Part shown: positions 32,108 to 41,176 of the stretch, piece after piece
How positions within the stretch are numbered: position 1 is the first letter of the stretch
Layout: every line of letters starts with the position of its first letter
Assembly: GCF_004118285.1 (NCBI RefSeq)
Contig: NZ_SDHY01000006.1
Span: 1-64,000, forward strand
Reading direction: 5' to 3'
Origin: Aquirufa rosea
GTDB lineage: Bacteria; Bacteroidota; Bacteroidia; Cytophagales; Spirosomataceae
DNA length: 64,000 nt
Program-made: the position numbers and the translations under genes
The notes under the pieces: model-generated
Seen by the model: only the letters and a program-made list of their open reading frames with translations
The model's database searches: none
Told to the model about the DNA's origin: nothing

Positions 32108-33001
32108 TTATACCCAATTTACCCCCTTTACTAATAACTTCTGCGTTTCCAATCCCAAGGGATAATTAGAATAATCATGCATATAATCCCAACTTGCCAA
32201 AGGTGGTAAGCTCATTAAAATGGATTCCGTTCTACCATTAGTCTCTAAACCAAACTTAGTTCCTCGATCATGCACTAGATTAAATTCCACGTATCTTCCT
32301 CTGCGCAATAATTGAAAAGCTTTCTCCTGCTCCCCAAAAGGCCTAATGGCATTTTCCTGCATCAAATGACTATAAATTGGAACAAAAGCTTCACCTACTG
32401 CTTTAACAAATTCAAAATTGGCCAACTTTTCTTCCAAATTTTTTGCCTTAATATGATCAAAGAAGATACCTCCTATGCCACGGGTTTCTTCTCGGTGGGA
32501 ATTGTAGAAATAATCATCCGCCCAGGTTTTATACTTAGGATAATATTTTGCATCAAATCGGTCGCAAACGGTCTTGATCTGCTCATGAAACCATTTGGCT
32601 TGCTCTGGAATGATGATATGGGGAGTCAAATCTATTCCTCCACCAAACCAATGTTCCCCATTGCCCAATTCGAAATATCGAACGTTCATGTGTATGATGG
32701 GAACCCAAGGATTAATGGGATGCATGACAATGGATACCCCAGAGGCAAAAAAATCCACTTCCTCTTTTATATCCATGCTTTTGACCATTTGGGGATGCAA
32801 TGGCCCAAAAACCGCTGAAAAATTTACACCAGCTTTTTCTAAGATATTTCCATTGGTAATCACTCTAGACCTTCCTCCACCACCTTCTTTTCGCTTCCAA
32901 GTATCCTCCTTAAATCGACTGCCACCATCAACCACCTCGATTCCTTTGCAAATCGAATCTTGTAAACTTTTAAAATAATCCGCTATAACTTCCTTTCTCA
33001 T
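32108..33001 (-). CDS. hemF: Oxygen-dependent coproporphyrinogen III oxidase
   Basis: Converts coproporphyrinogen III to protoporphyrinogen IX using O2. A 297-residue protein with the family signatures GGGGRSRVI, NPWVPIIHMNVRYFE, WFGGGIDLTP and the C-terminal GRYVEFNLVHDRGTKFGL. The start follows 2 bp after the PBP1A stop region on the same strand. It shows the organism makes haem aerobically. Confidence 0.97.
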   Translation of the reverse strand: MRKEVIADYFKSLQDSICKGIEVVDGGSRFKEDTWKRKEGGGGRSRVITNGNILEKAGVNFSAVFGPLHPQMVKSMDIKEEVDFFASGVSIVMHPINPWVPIIHMNVRYFELGNGEHWFGGGIDLTPHIIIPEQAKWFHEQIKTVCDRFDAKYYPKYKTWADDYFYNSHREETRGIGGIFFDHIKAKNLEEKLANFEFVKAVGEAFVPIYSHLMQENAIRPFGEQEKAFQLLRRGRYVEFNLVHDRGTKFGLETNGRTESILMSLPPLASWDYMHDYSNYPLGLETQKLLVKGVNWV

Positions 33002-33003
33002 GC

Positions 33004-35616
33004 TTATTGGGGAGAATGTTGACTAGTATCGCTTGGCTCACTTGGGTTACCTAACAATGAATTCAATGAATCTAATTCAGAATCACTCACTTGAAGTGAA
33101 TCAGGCAAAGAACTATATGAACTTTGACAATTAAAATCCTTTTTAACTACCCTCTTATCCAATTTATCAAATGGAACAGGTTTATAATTCGCTAACAAAG
33201 GATCGTTGACCACCTTAATCATGAAGCGTTTATAGATAGGTAAGGCGGTTTTAGAGCCCTCACCTAGTGCGCCTGTTCTAAAGTGAATAGATCGGTCATC
33301 TCCTCCTACCCAAACACCCGAAATCAGGTTATGGGTCATACCAATGAACCAACCATCAGAGTGATTCGATGTGGTTCCCGTTTTAGCAGCAAAAGCAGGC
33401 GCATAACGATTGTTGGCAGGCAATAATACTTCCCCTTCATTCCACAATAAGGAACTTCCCGTTCCTCCTTCATACACCACACCTTCTAGCATGGAACGAA
33501 CTAATTGTGCCGACTCCTTTTTAATCACTCGATAAGAAACAGGGTCAAAATGTTGTAAAACTTTACCATTTTGGTCCTTGATTTCTTGAACAATCATAGG
33601 TTCCACATGGATACCTTCGTTGACAAAAGCCGAATAAGCACCTATCATTTCATACAAGGATACATCAAACGAACCTAAACCTATAGAAGGAACTGCCTTT
33701 AATGGGCTTTTAATCCCCATTTTTTGTGCATAATACATAACTGTATCAGCCCCTACTTCATTGGTTAAACGAGCAGTAATGGAGTTAATTGACTTAGCTA
33801 AAGCCCTTCTTAAAGGCATAGTCGAATAAGAAAAAGTACCGTCGGCATTGGATGGACGCCAAATTTTCTTCTCCCCATTCTCCTCTACTTCCAATTCAAA
33901 TGGCTCGTCAGTCATCATGTAACATGGCGACAAATCCCTAGGCCCATCGATGGCAGCAGTATAAACAAAAGGCTTAAATGTAGATCCCGGCTGACGTTTC
34001 GACTGCTTTACGTGGTCATACTTGAAATATTTAAAGTCCAATCCACCTACCCAGGCTTTGATATGACCCGTGTAAGGATCTAACGTCATCATTCCCGATT
34101 GTAAAAAGCGCTTATAGTATTGAATAGAATCATAAGCACTCATGGTCATCTGTTCCTCTCCCAAAGAAGTACGGGAATATACCCACATCTTGCGCTTCAC
34201 ATTTTTCATATAATGCATCACCGAATCAGGGTTGTTGGGATATTTATGGACTAAAGCCTTATAATATTCTGTTCTTTTAGCCACTGTATCTATAAATCCA
34301 GGAATTTCCTTACCATGTTCATCCACCCAAGGGTTTTGCCCTGCCCAGTGATTATCAAAAGTCTTTTGAATGGAGCGCATGCCTGCCTCTACAGCCTGTT
34401 CAGCATGAATTTGCATCCTGGAATCAATTGTAGTGTAAATTTTCAAGCCATCCCGATATAAGTCAATTTCCATATCATTGGCTTTTGCCCACTCAGTCAA
34501 ATACTTAGCAATGGCGACTTTGAAATAATTACCCGTTCCATCATAGGGAGATTCCTCGTTAGTATGAAGTTCAATAGGTAATTTCGCCAAAGAATCATAG
34601 GCTGTTTTCTTCAAATAACCTGCCTTGACCATTTGAGACAAAACTACGTTTCTACGTTTCCAAGCTTTATTTTCCTCCAAAGGCTTACCCTCATAACGTT
34701 TAGGGTTGTACGTAGTAGTGGCTTTCTGAAGTCCCACCAAAATGGCTGCTTCTTGAATATTTAAAGAATCTGGGGAAGTATTAAAATACGTTTTGGAAGC
34801 CACTTTAATTCCATAGGCATTATTTCCATAATCCACCGTATTCAAATACCACAGAATAATCTCATCCTTGGTATAAAAACGTTCCAATTTAATGGCTGTG
34901 ACCCATTCCTTCGACTTATAAATTAATTTATTTAAACCAGGAATATAACCTAAAATACCCGTTTTGGTAAAACCTTTTTTTGTTCGAGTTTTAAATAAAT
35001 TCTTAGCCAATTGCTGAGAAATAGTACTTCCTCCTCCACGGTCTCCCCCTTTCACTAAACCTACAGCCACACCTATCCACGCTTGAAAGTCGATACCCGT
35101 ATGCTCATAAAAACGAGCATCCTCTGTTGCCACCAACGCCTGTACTAAATAGGGAGAAATTAATTTATAATCCCGAATAGGAGTTCTATTTTCTGCAAAA
35201 TACTTTCCCAAAAGCACTCCATCGGCAGAATAAATTTCAGAAGCCTGTGAAAGCTTTGGATTTTGAAGTTCGTCCACCCCAGGCATTTCACCTGTCAACC
35301 AGAATATGTTAGTTTCAATGACAAACAAATAGATCAGCACATACAAAAGCACCTTTGCAGCCACTTTCCACATCGTGACGATGGGCTTATAATAAAGTGA
35401 ATTTTTATCTACTCTTTCTTCATAAAACGCTTCAATCAAACGCCATTTGGTTCGTAAGAAAAAACTCGTCATGGCAATTTGTCCTACCAACCACGAATAT
35501 TTTTTTTCACCTAAAAGACGCGCTATTAAAGCCAGAAGAAAAGTCGATAAACGTTCCAATCCCTCCCATATTTGGCCTTTTATCTGTTGAACAGTCATGC
35601 GAATACGTTGGAGCAT
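33004..35616 (-). CDS. Penicillin-binding protein 1A (bifunctional)
   Basis: Builds peptidoglycan: GT51 glycosyltransferase plus transpeptidase. An 870-residue protein with a membrane helix at about 86-106, GT51 catalytic Glu165 in ATEDARFYEHTGID, GGSTISQQLAKN, and the transpeptidase triad STFK (545-548), SIN (609-611) and KTGTT (745-749). The C-terminal tail is Ser/Pro/Asn-rich. The start at 35616 has an extended amphipathic N-terminus of about 80 residues before the membrane helix, which is unusual, so a later start is possible. Confidence 0.94.
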   Translation of the reverse strand: MLQRIRMTVQQIKGQIWEGLERLSTFLLALIARLLGEKKYSWLVGQIAMTSFFLRTKWRLIEAFYEERVDKNSLYYKPIVTMWKVAAKVLLYVLIYLFVIETNIFWLTGEMPGVDELQNPKLSQASEIYSADGVLLGKYFAENRTPIRDYKLISPYLVQALVATEDARFYEHTGIDFQAWIGVAVGLVKGGDRGGGSTISQQLAKNLFKTRTKKGFTKTGILGYIPGLNKLIYKSKEWVTAIKLERFYTKDEIILWYLNTVDYGNNAYGIKVASKTYFNTSPDSLNIQEAAILVGLQKATTTYNPKRYEGKPLEENKAWKRRNVVLSQMVKAGYLKKTAYDSLAKLPIELHTNEESPYDGTGNYFKVAIAKYLTEWAKANDMEIDLYRDGLKIYTTIDSRMQIHAEQAVEAGMRSIQKTFDNHWAGQNPWVDEHGKEIPGFIDTVAKRTEYYKALVHKYPNNPDSVMHYMKNVKRKMWVYSRTSLGEEQMTMSAYDSIQYYKRFLQSGMMTLDPYTGHIKAWVGGLDFKYFKYDHVKQSKRQPGSTFKPFVYTAAIDGPRDLSPCYMMTDEPFELEVEENGEKKIWRPSNADGTFSYSTMPLRRALAKSINSITARLTNEVGADTVMYYAQKMGIKSPLKAVPSIGLGSFDVSLYEMIGAYSAFVNEGIHVEPMIVQEIKDQNGKVLQHFDPVSYRVIKKESAQLVRSMLEGVVYEGGTGSSLLWNEGEVLLPANNRYAPAFAAKTGTTSNHSDGWFIGMTHNLISGVWVGGDDRSIHFRTGALGEGSKTALPIYKRFMIKVVNDPLLANYKPVPFDKLDKRVVKKDFNCQSSYSSLPDSLQVSDSELDSLNSLLGNPSEPSDTSQHSPQ

Positions 35617-35627
35617 AATGGATTGAA

Positions 35628-36218
35628 TTATTCCGTTTCTAATTTTTCTAAGATACTCATTAAATCCGAAAAATCCCTAAAGCCAGGCCTATCTTCTTGT
35701 CCAGCCACGAGACCTATCCCCTGTATGGAAGTCTGTTCCACCCATTCATCCAAATCCTCTTCTGGCAGCTCTATCCCTAAAATAACTGGATATTGCGCAG
35801 CCCATGTCTGAATCTGATCTTCCATTCCTTGTAAAGATTCTGGAGAATCAGCTACTAAAACAAAATAGCTTACATAAGGTGCTGCTGTGGCAAATAAGGC
35901 AGGTAAATTGTCCGAATCTATGTTCACTCGCATCATTTTCGGAATGTTAAATTCCAATAAGTGAGGTAAAGGAATACTTGAATCAATTTCTATCCAATCA
36001 GGAGCATAAGAAACTAGGATTTCTTTGATTTGGTCTATACTGAGGCCAGAAAGCTCGGCCACAATCTCAACTCCGCTTAACCAGTTTCTAATTTCCTTGT
36101 ACTTTTCTAGTGGCATTTGATCTAAGGCAAAACCTAACCAATCTACCCCCATACCTGCACAATAGCGTGCATCAGAGAGGTTATCAATTGAGGATACCTT
36201 AACCCTTGTTTTTAACAT
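35628..36218 (-). CDS. TrpF-like (beta/alpha) barrel protein lacking the catalytic Cys
   Basis: A 196-residue protein resembling phosphoribosylanthranilate isomerase: MLKTRVKVSSIDNLSDARYCAGMGVDWLGFAL aligns with the TrpF start KICGxxxxEDAxxAxxxGADxxGFxF, but the catalytic Cys is replaced (KVSS). The remaining barrel strands (VEIVAEL, WIEIDSS, YVSYFVLVADSP, ILGIEL, GIGLVAGQEDRPGFRDFSDLMSILEKL) are kept. It is probably not an active TrpF, and no trp gene is nearby. Conserved paralogues of this kind occur in Bacteroidetes and are of unknown function. The start may be the second of two adjacent Met codons. It lies 11 bp upstream of PBP1A. Confidence 0.75.
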   Translation of the reverse strand: MLKTRVKVSSIDNLSDARYCAGMGVDWLGFALDQMPLEKYKEIRNWLSGVEIVAELSGLSIDQIKEILVSYAPDWIEIDSSIPLPHLLEFNIPKMMRVNIDSDNLPALFATAAPYVSYFVLVADSPESLQGMEDQIQTWAAQYPVILGIELPEEDLDEWVEQTSIQGIGLVAGQEDRPGFRDFSDLMSILEKLETE

Positions 36219-36346
36219 CATACGTAAATCTAAAACAGATGGCAAAACTACTGTTTAGCCATTGAATTACAAATAAAAATGACTTATTGGAGAAATAAAT
36301 CGCTAAATTGCAAAAAATTTCTGCAGGCTTTGAACCTGAATTGAAT

Positions 36347-37486
36347 ATGACAACAAAAGGACGCGTTCTCGTCGCTATGAGTGGCGGCATTGACAGCTCG
36401 GTCGCAGCTGTTTTACTACATGAAGAAGGTTATGAGGTAATTGGTATGACCATGAAAACATGGGATTATGCCAGTTCTGGTGGAACCAAAAAGGAAACGG
36501 GCTGCTGTTCTCTGGATTCCATCAATGATGCTCGGCACATCGCTGTTTCATTGGGATTCCCTCATTATATATTGGATATCCGTGAAGAATTTGGAGATTC
36601 TGTGATTGATTATTTCACCCAGGAATATGTGGAAGGTAGAACTCCCAACCCATGTGTCATGTGTAATACCCACATTAAATGGGATGCTTTATTACGAAGA
36701 GCAGATCAATTAGGATGTGATTTTATTGCAACTGGACATTATGCCCAAATTCGACATGAAAATGGCAGGTATGTCATTTCTAAAGGAGTAGACAATCTGA
36801 AAGATCAAAGTTATGTGCTTTGGGGAGTATCCCAGGAAAGTTTGGCCAGAACCATTTTGCCATTAGGACATTTGACCAAAAGTCGGATTCGAGAAATGGC
36901 TACTGAAAGGGGTTTTGTGGATTTAGTTAATAAATCGGAAAGCTACGAGATTTGCTTTGTGCCCGACAATGACTATCGAGGGTTTTTAAAGAGGCGTCTT
37001 CCTGATCTGGAGGAATCCGTAAAAGGGGGAAATTTTGTAGACCAATCGGGAAAAATCATTGGAAAGCACGAGGGTTATCCATTTTATACCATAGGTCAAA
37101 GAAAAGGACTAGGTAAAGCCTTCGGATTTCCTGCTTTTGTCACTGAAATCAGGAAAGAAACGAATGAGGTGGTCATTGGTAAACTGGAAGATTTGAATAG
37201 AACTGGGATGTATGTAGGCCAATTGAACCTACAAAAATATGCCCAAATACCAGAAAGGGGCATAGAAACCATCACCAAAGTACGTTATAAAGACCCTGGA
37301 ACAGAGGGGCATATCGTGCAGTTAGGTGACAAAATTAAAGTGGAATTTCACGATGAGGTATCGGGCATTGCTCCCGGCCAAGCGGCGGTATTTTATGAAG
37401 GAGATGATGTCATTGGAGGTGGTTGGATATTAAAATCCTTTCAAAAAGGTAGCGTATTTGAACATATTCAATCATTCACGGTATGA
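36347..37486 (+). CDS. mnmA: tRNA-uridine 2-sulfurtransferase
   Basis: Thiolates wobble U34 in Lys, Glu and Gln tRNAs. A 379-residue protein with the PP-loop SGGIDSS (12-18), the first catalytic Cys in NPCVMCN, the second in YEICFVPDNDYRGF, and the TIGQRKGLG motif. Started at MTTKGRV; a TTG 13 codons upstream (36308) is less likely. The upstream region has a TAAATTGC -7-like box near 36304. Its stop overlaps the phosphatase start by 4 bp. Confidence 0.97.
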   Translation: MTTKGRVLVAMSGGIDSSVAAVLLHEEGYEVIGMTMKTWDYASSGGTKKETGCCSLDSINDARHIAVSLGFPHYILDIREEFGDSVIDYFTQEYVEGRTPNPCVMCNTHIKWDALLRRADQLGCDFIATGHYAQIRHENGRYVISKGVDNLKDQSYVLWGVSQESLARTILPLGHLTKSRIREMATERGFVDLVNKSESYEICFVPDNDYRGFLKRRLPDLEESVKGGNFVDQSGKIIGKHEGYPFYTIGQRKGLGKAFGFPAFVTEIRKETNEVVIGKLEDLNRTGMYVGQLNLQKYAQIPERGIETITKVRYKDPGTEGHIVQLGDKIKVEFHDEVSGIAPGQAAVFYEGDDVIGGGWILKSFQKGSVFEHIQSFTV

Positions 37487-38415
37487 AACGATTTGTATTA
37501 CTGCTATTATTAATTGGGTTGTTTGGTCAAGTAAATTTTGCCCAACAGACCAGAACTTATCCTAAGGCAGATATCAGCTTTTTAGTGTTAGGTGACTTTG
37601 GTAGACAAGGTGAATACCATCAAAAAGAAGTAGCTAAGCAGATGGCCATCACAGGTACAGAGGCAGATATAGACTTTATCATCACCACGGGAGACAATAT
37701 ATATCCCAAAGGCGTGGCGAGCGCCTTGGATCCTATTTGGAAAAGTAGTTTTGAAGATATTTACACTGGACATAGTTTACATGTCAATTGGTATCCAGTT
37801 TTAGGAAATCATGATTATGCGGGTAATCCGCAGGCAGAAATAGAGTATTCACAAATCAGCCGAAGATGGAATATGCCCGCTAGGTATTATTCCCAATCAT
37901 TTAAATTGTCTGATGGAAGTGAATTATTAATAGCTTTTTTGGATACATCTCCTTTTGAATTAAGCTATTTCAAAGATGACGATGAACCTTTTAGAAAGAA
38001 TGTCATTTCTCAAGATACTTTGGCTCAAAAGAAATGGTTTACGGAATTAATGTCTAAATCCAAGGCCCGTTGGAAAATTGCTGTTGGACATCACCCCTTA
38101 GAAACTTCGGGACCGCGAATGGATCGTGTCAATCATGTAGCTAATTCATGGAAGTCTTTATTGAATGACCTAGGAATAGATTTTTACCTAGCTGGACACG
38201 AGCATCATTTGGAATATAATCAACTTGGGCCTTCACTGCATCATATTATTTCAGGGGCTGGCAGTAAGATTACTCCTTTAAAATCTCAGAATAAAGCCAA
38301 ATTTGCTAAATCCACCAATGGTTTTGCTGCCTTTTTTGTGCAAGCCAAAACCTTGGAATTTCATTTAATTGATGAGAATGGTCAAACTATTTTCAGTCGA
38401 CATATAAAAAAATAA
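37483..38415 (+). CDS. Secreted purple-acid-phosphatase-like metallophosphoesterase
   Basis: A 310-residue calcineurin-like phosphoesterase similar to type 5 (tartrate-resistant) acid phosphatases. Signal peptide 1-20 (ending FAQ); metal-binding motifs GDFG, GDNIYPKG, GNHDY, GHHP and GHEHH in order. It probably releases phosphate from organic esters in the periplasm. Translationally coupled to mnmA through a 4-bp ATGA overlap, although functions are unrelated. Confidence 0.92.
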   Translation: MKRFVLLLLLIGLFGQVNFAQQTRTYPKADISFLVLGDFGRQGEYHQKEVAKQMAITGTEADIDFIITTGDNIYPKGVASALDPIWKSSFEDIYTGHSLHVNWYPVLGNHDYAGNPQAEIEYSQISRRWNMPARYYSQSFKLSDGSELLIAFLDTSPFELSYFKDDDEPFRKNVISQDTLAQKKWFTELMSKSKARWKIAVGHHPLETSGPRMDRVNHVANSWKSLLNDLGIDFYLAGHEHHLEYNQLGPSLHHIISGAGSKITPLKSQNKAKFAKSTNGFAAFFVQAKTLEFHLIDENGQTIFSRHIKK

Positions 38416-38433
38416 TTGAATAAATTTCTCAAA

Positions 38434-38455
38434 ATTTTACGATTAACCGTAAAAT
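38434..38455. repeat. Small inverted repeat in the phosphatase-araC gap
   Basis: Eight-base arms ATTTTACG and CGTAAAAT with a 6-nt loop, just after the phosphatase stop and about 100 bp before the AraC gene. There is no T-run, so it is a poor terminator. It may be a protein-binding site. Confidence 0.4.
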
Positions 38456-38540
38456 AAATTAAATTGATGGGTGTTAATAAATTACCATAATAATTTGTTG
38501 TTGAAAGACTCGTTATAGAATAATTAAACCTATTAAATCC

Positions 38541-39410
38541 TTGAAATTTATACCCAAATTACCCTTTAAAGAAGATCTAAAAATAGAAGGATTTGAGAGC
38601 ATAGATTTGCAAGAATTTTGCTCCAGAGATTGGTCTAAATACGAACCTAAATCTCCCTATTTCCCCCATAAATTAGAATTTTACGTTTTATTAATTATCA
38701 CGAAAGGTTCAGTAAGGCACAAGGTCGACTTAAAAGAATACCTTGTAAATGAAAACGAATGTTTGATTATTTCTCCCAATCAAATTCATGCTTTAAACAG
38801 TGAATCAGAATACCATGGGCATTTCTTTCTCTTCACCAAAGAATATTTACTTAACTACTTCACCCCAAGCACTTTCTTTCATATTTCTCAATTGTTTAAT
38901 TACCACATGTTTCATCCTGTATATCAGTTAGATGAATGTATGATGGACTATGCAGGAAGGGTAGCCTCAGAATATATTTACAGCCCTTATATACTTAAAA
39001 ACCAAATTATCTCCTCACTATTCTCTATTATTTTATATAAACTCAACAACAGAAACCTCTTAATTCAGTCGAACCAAAATTTAAAACAAGGATTTGATTT
39101 GTTCGAAAAGTTTAAAAATCTGATTGAGGAGGAGTACAATAAAAGCCGTAATGTCAATGACTATGCGGATCAAATGAACATCTCCTACAAACATTTAAAC
39201 GAAATATCTAAGCGCTTTACGAATAGAACAGCTAAAGAATTCTTGGATGATTACATCATTTTGGAAATAAAGCGTAAACTAAGCTCAACGAGCTTATCTG
39301 TCAAAGAAATTTGCTTTGAAACCGGGTTCGATGAACCCACTAATTTTGTCAAGTATTTTAAAAAAGCGACTGGAATAACTCCCTTAGAATTTAGAGCTGC
39401 CATTAAATAA
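38541..39410 (+). CDS. AraC-family transcriptional regulator
   Basis: A 289-residue protein: N-terminal cupin-like sensing region (about 25-170; SPNQIHALNSE is typical of the family) and a C-terminal AraC double helix-turn-helix (about 185-289; YNKSRNVNDYADQMNISYKHLNEI, then LSVKEICFETGFDEPTNFVKYFKKATGITPLEFR). No ATG exists in frame between the preceding stop and the conserved N-terminus; translation must start at TTG 38541 or at an upstream ATT/ATA. Target genes are unknown; the flanking phosphatase or the downstream RNA candidate are possible. Confidence 0.88.
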   Translation: MKFIPKLPFKEDLKIEGFESIDLQEFCSRDWSKYEPKSPYFPHKLEFYVLLIITKGSVRHKVDLKEYLVNENECLIISPNQIHALNSESEYHGHFFLFTKEYLLNYFTPSTFFHISQLFNYHMFHPVYQLDECMMDYAGRVASEYIYSPYILKNQIISSLFSIILYKLNNRNLLIQSNQNLKQGFDLFEKFKNLIEEEYNKSRNVNDYADQMNISYKHLNEISKRFTNRTAKEFLDDYIILEIKRKLSSTSLSVKEICFETGFDEPTNFVKYFKKATGITPLEFRAAIK

Positions 39411-39446
39411 GGTTCAATATTTACCATCATCTGGCATAAATTAACC

Positions 39447-39477
39447 TTTTGCTACTAGTATATTTTATTCAATTTTG
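39447..39477 (+). promoter_or_regulatory. Candidate promoter of an intergenic RNA
   Basis: TTTTG (39447-39451) and CAATTTTG (39470-39477) are spaced 18 bp apart, one mismatch from the Bacteroidetes consensus TTTG-N19-TAnnTTTG. It lies downstream of the AraC stop and points to a transcript ending at the terminator at 39580-39616. Confidence 0.35.
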
Positions 39478-39483
39478 TTTCAA

Positions 39484-39616
39484 GAAAAGCAGAGTGATTT
39501 GCTTCTGGGACTTGAAATAAGGTTTTTTTAAAAATATTTATTCCGCCTTTTAATTACCAAATCCTGTGTTCATATAATGAGGTGTAAACAGTTTATCGTT
39601 TACACCTTTTTTTTTT
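39484..39616 (+). ncRNA. Candidate small RNA (about 125-130 nt)
   Basis: A stretch without coding potential between a promoter-like sequence (39447-39477) and an intrinsic terminator (39580-39616). Nothing in it matches a named RNA family. Alternatively it is only the long 3' untranslated end of the AraC mRNA. Confidence 0.25.
39580..39616 (+). terminator. Intrinsic terminator
   Basis: Ten-base arms AGGTGTAAAC (39580-39589) and GTTTACACCT (39598-39607), 8-nt loop, then about ten T. It lies 170 bp after the AraC stop. Confidence 0.85.
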
Positions 39617-39628
39617 CCTTAGCTTGGT

Positions 39629-40165
39629 TTACATTTTACCCTCCAACATTTCTTTAGGCACCTTCCGATTTCTTTCCATATGTATCACCTCCAAATCAAA
39701 AATTCTAGACCCATCAATCTTTAATTGTATGGCTGTTTGAATGGGATGAAAACCATGTTGACCTGCTGCTCCAGGATTAATGAATAACATATTATTACGC
39801 TTGATATCCCGCTTCACTTGCAATATATGCGAATGACCACACACAAAAATTTGGGGTATTCCCTGTGAGAAGGCTTCATACGCATCGGGCTTGTAAGAAG
39901 AAGGTGCGCCTGCAATATGTGTCATCGCAATATTAACTTCCTCACATTTGAATCTCATGATTTTAGGATACATATTCCGAATAGTCCGATCGTCAATATT
40001 ACCATAGACACCAGCAATAGGCTTTTGGTAAGAAATTAATTGATCAGCCAATTGGACAGCCCCCCAATCTCCCGCATGCCAAATCTGGTCACAAGCTTGT
40101 AAATGTGGCTCTAATCTTGGATCTAAAAAAGAATGCGTATCTGAAAGGATGAGGATTTTCTTCAC
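39629..40165 (-). CDS. YfcE/MJ0936-type metallophosphoesterase
   Basis: A 178-residue phosphodiesterase-fold protein: LSDTHSFLDPR, HAGDWGAVQ, YGNIDDR, THIAG, CGHSHILQV, all metal or catalytic motifs of the YfcE family. Members show in-vitro activity on phosphodiesters; the physiological substrate is unknown. It is 3 bp downstream of the phospholipase-like gene in the same direction. Confidence 0.92.
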   Translation of the reverse strand: MKKILILSDTHSFLDPRLEPHLQACDQIWHAGDWGAVQLADQLISYQKPIAGVYGNIDDRTIRNMYPKIMRFKCEEVNIAMTHIAGAPSSYKPDAYEAFSQGIPQIFVCGHSHILQVKRDIKRNNMLFINPGAAGQHGFHPIQTAIQLKIDGSRIFDLEVIHMERNRKVPKEMLEGKM

Positions 40166-40168
40166 GGC

Positions 40169-41176
40169 TTATTCCGCTTTTCTATTCTTAATGGAAATCA
40201 ACAATTTATCACTTACCAAGGTATTTGCCTGCCAGGCACTCTTTTCCTTACGAAAAGCTGACATTAAATCTGCATTTACCTGTATCTCAGATTTTACCCA
40301 AGCCGGAGAGCCAGCATCACGATAGGCTGAATACCAGAATGAGGCTACGCGATGGGCAGAAACTAACATACGATCTTGGACCTTGTTACCCAATTTAGCC
40401 GCATAGGCCTGAATAAATTCCTTGGTATAGTAATTTAAGGTTCTTCCATTGCGAATCACTTGCATGTGCTTTTTATCTGCTCCCAAGGCAGCAGTTACCT
40501 CTTTTTCCACTTGAAATAATTCAGGAAGCATGGCATGCGATTCCAATAATATTTCAAAAATAAAATCTTGCGGGTTTTTGATATAATCCAATGGCTTTGA
40601 TTGATATTGAGCCAAATTATACTGAACTACTTGCTCCTCAGGAACTAAACTCTCCCAAAGTGCATGCAATCCTTTTTGACCTGTCAATTGCCCATCGTGA
40701 TTTTTAGTCGTATGCAAGGGCACATGTGCATCTGCCACATAATGACCTAAATCAGCTGCATAAAACAGTACTGAGTCTTTCATCTCCTTTTTGAAGGCAT
40801 TCACCAAGCGACCATATACACGAACAACTTCCCATGGTACTAAACCTTCCTTACGCAAAGAGTCAATTCCATATTTTGCCACCGCAGCGGTATATTCATG
40901 TGGGATACTCGTTTTGTAATTAACCCCAAATAAATCAGCATCCATATCTAAATAATGTTTGGCTTCTTCTGATTTATCTTCATTTCGACGAACATCAGGC
41001 CGCACAGATTGATTGACCAAATAATCTTGATGGGCATAAAAATAAACTCCCAATGCCTCTGGCAAAGCATATATAGATACTTGTTGCAATGTCTTGTGTG
41101 CTAAAAATCCCCAAGAAGAAAGTAAAATGCTTACAGGAACAAAAAGTAATAAAACGAGGTATTTAGGATTTTTCAT
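40169..41176 (-). CDS. Zinc-dependent phospholipase C/S1-P1 nuclease-like protein
   Basis: A 335-residue secreted or membrane-anchored protein: N-terminal hydrophobic segment (MKNPKYLVLLLFVPVSILLSS) followed directly by WGFLAHKTLQQ, where the mature N-terminal Trp and His are metal ligands. Further metal motifs are HYLDMDAD, FYAADLGHYVADAHVPLHTTKNHDGQ and LHALWE. Both phospholipase C and S1/P1 nuclease families share this metal set, so the substrate is not certain. The start at 41176 overlaps the hybrid histidine-kinase gene's end by 14 bp; the frame extends to 41254 inside that gene, but those residues are out of family. Confidence 0.87.
   Translation of the reverse strand: MKNPKYLVLLLFVPVSILLSSWGFLAHKTLQQVSIYALPEALGVYFYAHQDYLVNQSVRPDVRRNEDKSEEAKHYLDMDADLFGVNYKTSIPHEYTAAVAKYGIDSLRKEGLVPWEVVRVYGRLVNAFKKEMKDSVLFYAADLGHYVADAHVPLHTTKNHDGQLTGQKGLHALWESLVPEEQVVQYNLAQYQSKPLDYIKNPQDFIFEILLESHAMLPELFQVEKEVTAALGADKKHMQVIRNGRTLNYYTKEFIQAYAAKLGNKVQDRMLVSAHRVASFWYSAYRDAGSPAWVKSEIQVNADLMSAFRKEKSAWQANTLVSDKLLISIKNRKAE

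Noticed and set aside
32312-32818. Plus-strand open frame opposite hemF
   Set aside because: Antisense to a fully conserved hemF; no motif, start or promoter support.
35628-36218. Active phosphoribosylanthranilate isomerase (trpF)
   Set aside because: The catalytic Cys of the KICG motif is replaced by Ser-Ser and there are no other trp genes nearby.
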